A model generated the notes under the pieces. It was not told the origin of the DNA. It saw nothing but the letters and a program-made list of their open reading frames with translations, and ran no database searches. From Deltaproteobacteria bacterium (GTDB lineage: Bacteria > Desulfobacterota > Binatia > DP-6), in NCBI GenBank assembly GCA_005879205.1, contig VBLD01000089.1:1-10187 (forward strand): a stretch of 10,187 nt of DNA. Reading direction: 5' to 3'. The position numbers and the translations under genes were made by a program. Shown in pieces: positions 1 to 5,871 of this stretch; position 1 is the first letter of the stretch; each line of letters opens with the position of its first letter.

Positions 1-678
1 CTTGTCCTCCATCTCCTTCAGGAGGGGGCTCTTTGCGCGGATCGCTTCGACCGTCAGGCGGACGTTTCGTTCCGCCACCTTCTCGACGAACGCATAGTTC
101 TTCGAGGAGCGGTCCGTACCGTCGTTCGGCACCTTGTCCACTGCGGGCTTGATCTTGGCAATGAGCGCCGTCAAGTTGCCGAGCTTGACGTCGTCGCAGG
201 CTCCCTTGATCGCGCCGCAGCTCGTGTGTCCGAGCACGACGACGAGCTTTGCGCCGGACACCTTCGAAGCGAACTCGAGGCTGCCGAGGATGTCCTCGTC
301 GACGATGTTGCCGGCGACCCGGGCGTTGAAGAGGTCACCGATCCCCTGGTCGAACACGATCTCGGCCGGCACGCGCGAGTCGATACATGAGACGACGCTC
401 GCCAGCGGATATTGCCCCGCAGCTGTGGCCTTGACCTGCTGGAGGTAGTCGCGCCGGGTTCCGGTGCCGCTCGCGAATCGCGCATTGCCTTGCTTGAAGT
501 GCTCGAGGATCAGCTGCGGTGTGACCGCCTCCTGGCATTCCTTCGCATCCTGCGTTTCGCAGAACGTGCCGGCCTTGACGATCTTCTTCGCGGCCGGCGC
601 ATCGGCGGCCCCAGCGGCACCCAGAAACAGCATCGATACCGCAAGCGCAACCGCCTTGAAGTGCTTTGCTCTTTCCAT
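1..678 (-). CDS. Secreted beta-class carbonic anhydrase (partial, C-terminus off the left edge)
   Basis: Catalyses reversible hydration of CO2 to bicarbonate, probably outside the cytoplasmic membrane. The frame reads from ATG at 678 to the left edge without a stop, giving 226 residues. Residues 1-25 form a signal peptide (MERAKHFK, then a hydrophobic run ending GAAGAA). The beta-carbonic anhydrase core follows: CIDSR at 98-102 supplies the first zinc cysteine (C98) and the Asp-Arg dyad (D100, R102). VVVLGHTSCGAIKGA supplies H151 and C154, the other zinc ligands. The N-terminal helix (LILEHFKQGNARFASG, 57-71) is also typical. Family members are usually 200-250 residues, so only a short tail is missing. 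C40 and C48, just after the signal peptide, could form a disulfide in an exported protein. It is the last visible gene of a minus-strand series behind an adenylate cyclase. A GGGGGTGAT stretch lies just upstream of the start. Enzyme class is confident; export is inferred. Confidence 0.95.
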   Translation of the reverse strand, partial: MERAKHFKAVALAVSMLFLGAAGAADAPAAKKIVKAGTFCETQDAKECQEAVTPQLILEHFKQGNARFASGTGTRRDYLQQVKATAAGQYPLASVVSCIDSRVPAEIVFDQGIGDLFNARVAGNIVDEDILGSLEFASKVSGAKLVVVLGHTSCGAIKGACDDVKLGNLTALIAKIKPAVDKVPNDGTDRSSKNYAFVEKVAERNVRLTVEAIRAKSPLLKEMEDK

Positions 679-704
679 CCGGATCACCCCCGTGTTCGCC
701 CGGC

Positions 705-828
705 TCGCATCCGCGTGTAGCGCGGACCGGCCTCGCCGGGCAAGCGATTTCTGGCCCGTCGTGACCGACGGTTGCGCGCGCTCCAAACGCCTACCCGTCC
801 TCACCGACGGCCTCGAAGCCCGTCGAGG
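705..828. repeat. Cluster of short perfect hairpins between the cyclase and carbonic anhydrase genes
   Basis: The 162-bp spacer (679-840) holds no gene but several short inverted repeats. TCCGCG (710-715) pairs with CGCGGA (721-726) across a 5-nt loop. CCGTCG (756-761) pairs with CGACGG (766-771) across a TGAC loop. CGACGG (805-810) pairs with CCGTCG (820-825) across a 9-nt loop, so the same 6-mer pair is used twice in opposite order. No T-run follows on either strand, so these are not classic intrinsic terminators. They may cap the cyclase message or fold in the carbonic anhydrase leader. In sequence this GC-rich, some 6-bp stems are expected by chance. Confidence 0.4.
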
Positions 829-840
829 AGTCGGGTGCCT

Positions 841-2193
841 TCATCGTGGACCGTATCGATCCGGTGTCGCGACGAAGCGCTGCAGGCACCCCTGCGAGCA
901 GAACACCTGCTCGCGGCCGCCGAACGCGAGCCTCGCCGCCGGCTCTTCCAGGCCGAGCTCCATCCCGCACACGGGATCGACTTGGCGTCGGCCCGCCCCG
1001 GCTTCCGTGCGGCGCACGACCTCGAAGAGCTCGATCTCGTCGGCGACGCCCTTCAGACGCCGCCTGCCGAGCGGCACGAACTCCACGTCCGGCACGCCGG
1101 CAGCTTCCCGCCTGAGCGCTTCGCTCACCAGAACTTGATGACGGCCCGCCTCGGCGGCCAGACGCGCCGCGACGTTCACGGTGACGCCGAGGTAGTCGCC
1201 TTCGCGGTAGAGCACCGGGCCGTGATGACCGCCGCTCCTCACGGCCGGGAAGTGGGGCTCCTCCGCCGACCGCCGCTCGATATCCAGCGCGCAGGCGACC
1301 GCGGCGCGCGGGTCCGAGAACATCAGCATGAAGGCGTCACCGATCTGCTTGACGACACGCCCGTCGCAGCGACTCACCGCCTCCCGGACCAGCTGCGAGA
1401 AGCGGGCGAGCACCTCCGCCGCGGCCGCGTCGCCCATCGCCTCGGTCAGCGGCGTGAAGCTCGAGAGATCGACGAACAGGACCGCCGCCCGCAGCTGCGC
1501 CGGCACCTCCGCCGTGCCCTCGAAGCCCGCCTCCTCTTGCACGTGCAGGACGATGTCCTCCCTCGCCGCCTGCTCCATCCCTTTCTGGTGAAAGTACAGC
1601 AGCACGGGCTCGATCAACGGTCTCATGCGGTCGCCCGAAGTGTTGGTGGCCTCGACGAGCTCCCGGCCGGAGACTCCTCCCGCCTTCAGCCGCTCGTGCA
1701 CGTAGAAGTGAAAGAGGCGGATCTCCGCCTCGGCGACGCGGCCGAGGGCGTCGGCGTATACGCGTGTCAGCTGGAGCAAGGCCTCCTCCGGAAACCCCGC
1801 CTCGAGCAGGACCTTCAACGCCTTCAGCGCCTGGACGTCCTCCTCATAGAGCCGCTCGCCCTGCCCGCTGAAGCTCAGCGGCTGCCACAGTCTCCGGACC
1901 GTCGCGGAGTCCAGTCCTACGATGCCGACCGCCTCCTCCACGGAGTACGTCCGCCCTGAACCGGGTGTGAACGCGGTTCTCACGTAAGAGGCGAGGACGT
2001 CCTGCTCACGGTCGGCTTTCGCGATCGCCTCGAGGCGGATCCCGCGGCGCAGCAGGAATCCGATGAGCCGCGCGCGTTCGACGTCCTCGGGTCCGAGGTC
2101 GTCGCGGCCGCCGCCGATGAGCCCGAGCGACCGCCACTCGAGGAGGCGCTCCGCCGACTCGCCGCTCCACTGGGACAGCTCTTCGAGGTTCAT
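841..2193 (-). CDS. Class III adenylate cyclase with N-terminal tandem MerR-like HTH region and C-terminal YHS domain
   Basis: Predicted to make cAMP from ATP. The frame opens with GTG (2196) then ATG (2193); numbering here counts from the GTG, 451 residues. Residues 3-60 and 84-150 each resemble a MerR-type helix-turn-helix unit (EELSQWSGESAERLLEWRSL; YSVEEAVGIVGLDSATVRRL), like the regulatory region of some mycobacterial cyclases. The cyclase domain spans about 235-393 and keeps all six catalytic positions: metal ligands D243 (FVDLSSFTPLTE) and D287 (IGDAFML), adenine-specifying K283 and D334, and transition-state N341 and R345 in DYLGVTVNVAAR. Spacings match those of Rv1264 as I recall them. 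Residues 406-448 are a YHS domain (VDPVCGM, then FCSQGC), with C410, C433 and C437 as likely metal ligands. No membrane segment or signal peptide is visible, so it is probably cytosolic. It sits 61 bp (from the ATG) after a CobS-like gene and 162 bp before the carbonic anhydrase. Cyclase activity is confident; ligands of the HTH and YHS parts are unknown. Confidence 0.93.
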   Translation of the reverse strand: MNLEELSQWSGESAERLLEWRSLGLIGGGRDDLGPEDVERARLIGFLLRRGIRLEAIAKADREQDVLASYVRTAFTPGSGRTYSVEEAVGIVGLDSATVRRLWQPLSFSGQGERLYEEDVQALKALKVLLEAGFPEEALLQLTRVYADALGRVAEAEIRLFHFYVHERLKAGGVSGRELVEATNTSGDRMRPLIEPVLLYFHQKGMEQAAREDIVLHVQEEAGFEGTAEVPAQLRAAVLFVDLSSFTPLTEAMGDAAAAEVLARFSQLVREAVSRCDGRVVKQIGDAFMLMFSDPRAAVACALDIERRSAEEPHFPAVRSGGHHGPVLYREGDYLGVTVNVAARLAAEAGRHQVLVSEALRREAAGVPDVEFVPLGRRRLKGVADEIELFEVVRRTEAGAGRRQVDPVCGMELGLEEPAARLAFGGREQVFCSQGCLQRFVATPDRYGPR

Positions 2194-2254
2194 CACTCGC
2201 TCGACCCGGCGACGCCGCGGTACGTCTCGGCCATGGTCGCGAAGCAGCGCGATG

Positions 2255-2965
2255 TCAAGACGGTGGGAGGGCCAGGGCCGCGCCCGGCTCGTGCGGTGAG
2301 GCGAGGAGCGCGAAGGCGACCATCACGACTGTCTCGACGAGCTCTGCGGTCGCGGCGAGGAGCCGCTCCGTCATCCCGCCGGCACGGCGGTACCCGTAGA
2401 CGCGCAGCGCCACCGTCGTGAGCGCTGCGGCGACCAGGACGACCAGCCCCGCCGCGTCCGCGACGGCGAGCGTCACGCCGAAGGCCGTCACGCTCGCCCA
2501 GCCGAACTCGCGGAAGCGTGCTCGGCCGGCGAGCGCCGCGGGCTCGGAGGGCGCGGCGGGCACACCGCCGTAGCACTGGACGACGATCGCCCAGCGGCCG
2601 AGCATCGGGGCGACGAGGAGCGCGGCGGTGCGCGCCGGCGCCGGAAGCCCGGTCACCGACCAGAGCCTGGCCGCGAAGGCGAACCCCGCGGTCGATACGC
2701 CGAGCGCACCCCCTGCCGCGAGGGCACGCGAGGCGCGGGCGCCGCTCAGCGCGGCAAGGACGAAGACACCGGCCGCTCCGGCGAACGCCGGGTAGCCCTG
2801 ATCCACCGCCTCCGCGACGGCGCTCGCCACCAGGCCGAGCAGCAGGCCAACGGCCGGGTAGAACGCGAGCGCCGCGGCGAGCGTCTGCGGCCGCGCACGG
2901 CCGTCGGAGCGGCCGAAGGCCGTGAGCGAGCCGACCGCCGCACGAATCTCTCCGGCGAGCCCCAC
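2255..2965 (-). CDS. CobS-like (cobalamin-5'-phosphate synthase family) membrane protein, diverged
   Basis: A hydrophobic 236-residue protein with several predicted membrane segments, for example 29-52, 62-74, 85-101, 113-130, 156-187 and 204-222. It resembles adenosylcobinamide-GDP ribazoletransferase (CobS), which joins alpha-ribazole to the corrin nucleotide loop at the membrane. The resemblance covers the N-terminal part (LAAALAFYPAVGLLLG), APMLGRWAIVVQCYG at 119-133, and GGMTERLLAATAELVETVVM near 196-215. However, the acidic HLDGLADTADG motif expected after the third hydrophobic stretch is missing: the chain runs directly from LAALSG to ARASRALAAGG. The following MKDSRIGTFG-like motif is also unrecognisable. 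So either the activity differs or is lost, or this is another branch of the fold. The start is GTG, with AGG 8 nt upstream and an in-frame stop (TAG, 2975-2977) just beyond. No other cobalamin gene is visible; the next gene is the cyclase. Confidence 0.7.
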   Translation of the reverse strand: MGLAGEIRAAVGSLTAFGRSDGRARPQTLAAALAFYPAVGLLLGLVASAVAEAVDQGYPAFAGAAGVFVLAALSGARASRALAAGGALGVSTAGFAFAARLWSVTGLPAPARTAALLVAPMLGRWAIVVQCYGGVPAAPSEPAALAGRARFREFGWASVTAFGVTLAVADAAGLVVLVAAALTTVALRVYGYRRAGGMTERLLAATAELVETVVMVAFALLASPHEPGAALALPPS

Positions 2966-2977
2966 GCGCGGCGCCTA

Positions 2978-2997
2978 ACCGGGCGCGCGCGCCCGGT
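2978..2997. promoter_or_regulatory. Perfect 20-bp palindrome between divergent genes
   Basis: ACCGGGCGCGCGCGCCCGGT is identical to its own reverse complement. It lies 12 bp upstream of the GTG start of the CobS-like gene and 62 bp upstream of the nucleotidyltransferase start, in the only divergent intergenic region of the left half. No T-tract follows on either side. A dyad here could be an operator serving both directions or an extrusion-prone GC hairpin. The alternating GCGCGCGC core is also Z-DNA-prone. Function is inferred from position only. Confidence 0.55.
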
Positions 2998-3049
2998 CAA
3001 TAGATAGGGGCGGCAGAACCGCTTGCGGCGCCCGCTCGTCGCCAGTATC

Positions 3050-3053
3050 AGGA
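3050..3053 (+). promoter_or_regulatory. Ribosome binding site of the nucleotidyltransferase gene
   Basis: AGGA lies 6 nt upstream of ATG 3060 and supports that start over the longer, differently framed reading that begins at 3023. Confidence 0.6.
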
Positions 3054-3059
3054 CAGCGC

Positions 3060-3788
3060 ATGCCTCGCCCCGACGCGGCGGTCGAGGCGCAGATCGCGGC
3101 CTTCACGCACGACGTCCAGGCGGCGCTCGGCGACCGGCTCCTGTCGCTGGCCCTCTACGGCAGTGTCGCGGGCGACGACTGGGTCACGAACCGGTCAGAC
3201 GTGAACGTCGCCGTGGTCGTGCCGCGCGTCACGCCGGACGTGCTCGAGGCGCTCGTCCCCGTCGTCGCCCGGTGGCGCGGCAAGCGCTTCGCCCTGCCGC
3301 TCGTCGTCGATCGCGAGTACCTCGAGTCGGCGCGCGACGCCTTCCCCATGGAGCTGGACGACATCCGCCGCCAGCACCGCGTGCTCGCGGGTGCCGACCC
3401 GTTCGCGGCCCTCGTCGTGGAGCGCGCGGCGCTGAAACGCCAGTGCGAGCACGAGGCCCGCGGGAAACTGCTCCGGCTGCGCGCGCTGTTCCTCGATGCG
3501 GCCGGGAGGCCGCCGGCCCTCGAGCAGCTCATGGTCGAGTCGCTGAAGACCTTCCTCGTCGTGCTGCGGCATCTCGTGCGGCTGCGGGGCGCCGACGACG
3601 CGCACGGCTACCGCGAGGTGCTGGCCGCGGGGGCGCGGCTCCTCGGGCCGCTCCCGGTCATGCAACGCCTCCTCGACCACCGCACCGGCGCGGCCCGGCT
3701 CAGCGCCGCCGCCCTGCGCGCGGAGTTCGGCGCCTACCTCGCCGAGGTCGAGCGCATCGTCGCCGCCCTCGACGCACTCGATGCGTAG
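3060..3788 (+). CDS. Nucleotidyltransferase-fold protein of an uncharacterised family
   Basis: A 242-residue soluble protein. Residues 28-55 carry the polymerase-beta-type nucleotidyltransferase signature: LYGS (32-35), G38, then SDVNVAVVV (46-54). D47 is the first metal-binding Asp; the second carboxylate position is Asn (N49) instead of Asp. Residues 90-145 (PLVVDREYLESARDAFPMELDDIRRQHRVLAG, then RQCEHEARGKLLRLR) look like a recurring bacterial family annotated only as nucleotidyltransferase domain protein. The remainder (about 120-242) is predicted all-helical, as in kanamycin-nucleotidyltransferase or HEPN-like C-terminal domains, but I see no convincing RX4-6H HEPN RNase motif. It is the first gene of a tight operon: its stop overlaps the next gene's start by 8 bp. 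Substrate is unknown, and the SDxN change leaves catalysis in doubt. Confidence 0.85.
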   Translation: MPRPDAAVEAQIAAFTHDVQAALGDRLLSLALYGSVAGDDWVTNRSDVNVAVVVPRVTPDVLEALVPVVARWRGKRFALPLVVDREYLESARDAFPMELDDIRRQHRVLAGADPFAALVVERAALKRQCEHEARGKLLRLRALFLDAAGRPPALEQLMVESLKTFLVVLRHLVRLRGADDAHGYREVLAAGARLLGPLPVMQRLLDHRTGAARLSAAALRAEFGAYLAEVERIVAALDALDA

Positions 3789-4521
3789 CCTCGCTGCGCT
3801 CCTCGCCGTGGCGTTCGTCGCGAGTGCCCGGGCTGCCGAGCCACCCGTGCCCGTGCCGCAGGGCTACGTGACCGACCTCGCGCACGCCATCGGTCCCGAC
3901 GCCCGGGGGCGGATCGAGCGGCTCGACGAGGAGCTGCGCGACAAGACGGGCGCGGAGATCGCCGTGGTCACGGTCGAGACGACGGCGCCGCTCGACGACT
4001 TCACCTACGCGATGCGCATCGCGGACGCCTGGAAGCCCGGGCGCAAGCGCGAGGACACCGGCGTCGTGTTCCTCGTGGCGACGCGCGACCGCAAGCTCCG
4101 CATCCTGGTCGGCTACGGCCTCGAGGGCATCCTGCCCGACGGGCTGGTCGGCGAGATCGAGGACCGCGAGGTGGTCCCCGCGTTCCGTGCCGGCCGCGTC
4201 GACGAAGGCGTGTGGCGGGGTGTCGCGGCGCTGGCCGCGCGTATCGCCGGCGCGCGCGGCGTCGCCCTCACCGGCGCGCCACCACGGTCCGCGCCGCGAC
4301 CGGCCCCGCTCCCCGGCTGGGTGCTGCTGCTCGTCATCCTGGTGTTCGCGGGGCTCGTGCTATACCAGGCGTCCACCAGACCCAGTCGCTTCCGGCGCGG
4401 CGGCTTCTTCCCCGCCGGCCCCTTCGGGGGCTTCGGGGGCGGCTTCGGCGGCGGCGGGGGCGGCTTCGGGGGCTTCGGGGGCGGCAGCTTCGGCGGCGGC
4501 GGCGCCGGCCGCAGCTGGTGA
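3781..4521 (+). CDS. TPM-domain (YgcG family) membrane protein with Gly/Phe-rich tail
   Basis: A 246-residue envelope protein. Residues 1-18 are a signal peptide (MRSLAALLAVAFVASARA, cut before AE). The TPM domain (named from TLP18.3, Psb32, MOLO-1) spans about 28-157. Its hallmark core is DTGVVFLVATRDRKLRILVGYGLEGILPD at 92-120, where the LVGYGLEG segment is diagnostic. A Pro-rich linker (167-178) precedes one membrane helix (180-196), a short basic stretch (RPSRFRRGG) and a Gly/Phe tail ending in GAGRSW, the usual ending of this family. The TPM domain should therefore face the periplasm and the glycine tail the cytoplasm. Plant and some bacterial TPM proteins have phosphatase activity or act in membrane-protein repair, but the role here is unknown. 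ATG 3781 lies inside the end of the upstream gene, so translation is probably coupled; the LemA gene begins 9 bp after the stop. Confidence 0.92.
   Translation: MRSLAALLAVAFVASARAAEPPVPVPQGYVTDLAHAIGPDARGRIERLDEELRDKTGAEIAVVTVETTAPLDDFTYAMRIADAWKPGRKREDTGVVFLVATRDRKLRILVGYGLEGILPDGLVGEIEDREVVPAFRAGRVDEGVWRGVAALAARIAGARGVALTGAPPRSAPRPAPLPGWVLLLVILVFAGLVLYQASTRPSRFRRGGFFPAGPFGGFGGGFGGGGGGFGGFGGGSFGGGGAGRSW
4422..4485 (+). repeat. Glycine/phenylalanine-coding repeat inside the TPM gene
   Basis: An exact 22-bp unit beginning CTTCGGGGGCTTCGGGGG occurs at 4422-4443 and again at 4464-4485, 42 bp (14 codons) apart. Each copy encodes the Gly/Phe peptide of the tail. The shift is a multiple of three, so gain or loss of one unit keeps the reading frame. 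Low-complexity tails of this type are normal in TPM-domain proteins. Confidence 0.7.
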
Positions 4522-4526
4522 GGAGG
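4521..4526 (+). promoter_or_regulatory. Consensus Shine-Dalgarno of lemA
   Basis: AGGAGG starts at the last base of the TPM gene's TGA stop and ends 4 nt before ATG 4531. It is the strongest ribosome binding site in the window and fixes the LemA start. Confidence 0.85.
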
Positions 4527-4530
4527 AGAC

Positions 4531-5094
4531 ATGGCGAGGCTTCTGGTCCTCTTGGCGACGATGCTCGGAGGTTGCGGCTACAACACGATGGTGTCGCTCA
4601 AGGAGCGCATCGACTCCGCGTGGGCGCAGGTGGAGAACCAGCTCCAGCGGCGCAACGACCTGATTCCCAACCTGGTCGAGGTGACCAAGGGGTACGCCAC
4701 GCACGAGCGCGAGGTCTTCGACCGGGTCGCCGACGCGCGCGCGCGGCTCATCGCCGGCGGCACACGGGAGCAACGCATCGACGCCGCCAACCAGCTCTCG
4801 GGCGCCCTCGGGCGACTCCTCGCCATCGCCGAGCGCTATCCCGACTTGAAGGCGAATCAGCAGTTCGCCCGACTCTCGGACGAGCTCGCCGGCACCGAGA
4901 ACCGAATCGCCGTCGAGCGGATGCGGTACAACGACGCGGTCCGCGAGTACAACGCGTACATCAAGAGCCTGCCGAACTCGCTCTATGCGGGGGCCGTCGG
5001 GTTCAAGCCTCAGCAGTACTTCGAGGCGCCGGAGGAGGCCAAGAAGGTGCCGAAGGTCGACTTCGGCACGCAGGGGACCCGGCCGCCGCCGTAA
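4531..5094 (+). CDS. lemA: LemA family lipoprotein
   Basis: A 187-residue protein of the widespread LemA family, which has a coiled helical-bundle domain and no established biochemical activity. The N-terminus is a lipoprotein signal: a hydrophobic run ends in LGGC (12-15), so C15 would be lipidated and the protein anchored in the membrane. The family signature follows as GYNTMVSLKERIDSAWAQVENQLQRRNDLIPNLVEVTKGYATHE (16-59). Further typical elements are the RYPDLKANQQF segment near 102-112, ENRIAVERMRYNDAVREYN (123-141) and the closing GFKPQQYFEAP (157-167). LemA and TPM proteins are often encoded side by side, usually LemA first; here the order is TPM then LemA. Length is normal for the family. 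It is the last clear gene of the operon starting at 3060. Confidence 0.95.
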   Translation: MARLLVLLATMLGGCGYNTMVSLKERIDSAWAQVENQLQRRNDLIPNLVEVTKGYATHEREVFDRVADARARLIAGGTREQRIDAANQLSGALGRLLAIAERYPDLKANQQFARLSDELAGTENRIAVERMRYNDAVREYNAYIKSLPNSLYAGAVGFKPQQYFEAPEEAKKVPKVDFGTQGTRPPP

Positions 5095-5190
5095 CCGTAG
5101 AGTCGAATTGTTCGCGGGATCGCATGACCTCGCGTTTCTGCTCGGTCGCTTTGGATGGCGCCGGCGCGGCAACCCAATTGAATCACACGC

Positions 5191-5574
5191 TTGCACCTGG
5201 TTCGGGGGTTGCTTTTGCCGCCCGTCACCTTGCCGACACTCACCTCCAGATGGGCGATCGCCGTGTCGTTGATCGCGCTCGCCGCGGGAAGCGACGCGAT
5301 CGCCGACACGAGGAAGGGCGTCCTGACCGTGAGCGCGACCGTGGTGCGGACGGCCGAGATCGCAACCATCGATTCTCTGAGCTTCGGCAGCAACCACCTG
5401 ACGGCTTCCCGGACTCCGATCACCGTGCGAGCCACCAAGGGAATGACCTACCGGATCCATGTCGCCGCCGATCGCACGGCGACCACACGGACAACCCACG
5501 GACGGATGCGGCGCAGACAGCGCGTATCGGCAGGACGCGACGTCCATGCGCGCTTGGTGACGATCGACTGGTGA
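5191..5574 (+). CDS. Possible small secreted protein resembling a spore coat U (SCPU) domain
   Basis: A tentative 127-residue reading starting at TTG 5191 (an in-frame stop precedes it at 5179-5181); GTG 5263 is another start. A signal-peptide-like stretch (SRWAIAVSLIALAAGSDAIAD, about 19-39) is followed by GVLTVSATVVRTAEI, SLSFGS and TPITVRATKGMTYRIHV. The order of these pieces resembles the fimbria-like SCPU domain found in secreted proteins. SCPU domains normally have a Cys in each of the first and third segments; here both positions read Ala. After about residue 95 the sequence becomes Arg/Thr-rich and resembles nothing, so the C-terminal half may be shortened or frameshifted. No ribosome binding site is evident. 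It could be a diverged gene, a decaying one, or a chance frame in GC-rich DNA. Confidence 0.35.
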   Translation: MHLVRGLLLPPVTLPTLTSRWAIAVSLIALAAGSDAIADTRKGVLTVSATVVRTAEIATIDSLSFGSNHLTASRTPITVRATKGMTYRIHVAADRTATTRTTHGRMRRRQRVSAGRDVHARLVTIDW

Positions 5575-5658
5575 GGGATCTCGGTCTGGATCGCGAGCGC
5601 ATCGCGCCGTGAATCCGCGGGTTGCCTCGCGGCGAGCGCCGGCCTACCGTCACACCCG

Positions 5659-5871
5659 ATGCGGGTGGACGTCTCGTGCAAGCGCTGCGGCCGGCGGAGC
5701 CGGCTCGACATCGGCACGCCGCCGCCGGACCAGGCGACCGCGGAGTACCTTCACCTGCTCGAGGAACGGCTCCGGCACCGCCCGAGCTTCGAGTGCTTCG
5801 GCGGCCACACGGAGCTCCGGCCGCCGGTGCCGGAGTTCTGGGACGTTCACTGGGAGACGGTCGGGGACTGA
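5659..5871 (+). CDS. Small CxxC protein, probable zinc-binding
   Basis: A 70-residue protein. CKRC at 7-10 near the N-terminus and CFGGH at 46-50 give a CxxC...CxxxH pattern, which could hold one zinc ion in a zinc-ribbon-like fold. Between them is a helix-like segment (DQATAEYLHLLEERLRHRP). The C-terminus is aromatic and acidic (PEFWDVHWETVGD). No signal peptide is visible, so it is probably cytosolic. Its TGA stop shares its last base with the ATG of the panE-like gene (TGATG, 5869-5873), which argues that it is really translated and coupled to that gene. No clear ribosome binding site precedes ATG 5659. Function is unknown; zinc binding is inferred from the Cys/His spacing. Confidence 0.65.
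   Translation: MRVDVSCKRCGRRSRLDIGTPPPDQATAEYLHLLEERLRHRPSFECFGGHTELRPPVPEFWDVHWETVGD

Noticed and set aside
772..1959. Long plus-strand open frame opposite the cyclase gene
   Set aside because: It is the antisense shadow of a convincing multidomain protein, rich in Arg, His and Leu with no recognisable motif.
3023..3051. TTGCGG-17-TATCAG as a promoter for the nucleotidyltransferase operon
   Set aside because: The -10 would overlap the ribosome binding site and leave essentially no leader; the match is weak.
4422..4512. Glycine-codon repeats considered as a CRISPR or satellite array
   Set aside because: They are in-frame low-complexity coding repeats without spacers, normal for TPM-domain proteins.
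4360..5547. 395-codon minus-strand frame
   Set aside because: Antisense shadow of LemA and the TPM tail; the Ala/Pro/Glu repeats simply mirror the glycine codons.
4212..5612. 466-codon plus-strand frame across TPM, LemA and beyond
   Set aside because: Out-of-frame shadow: Arg-rich low-complexity translation, while TPM and LemA in the other frames have clear family motifs.
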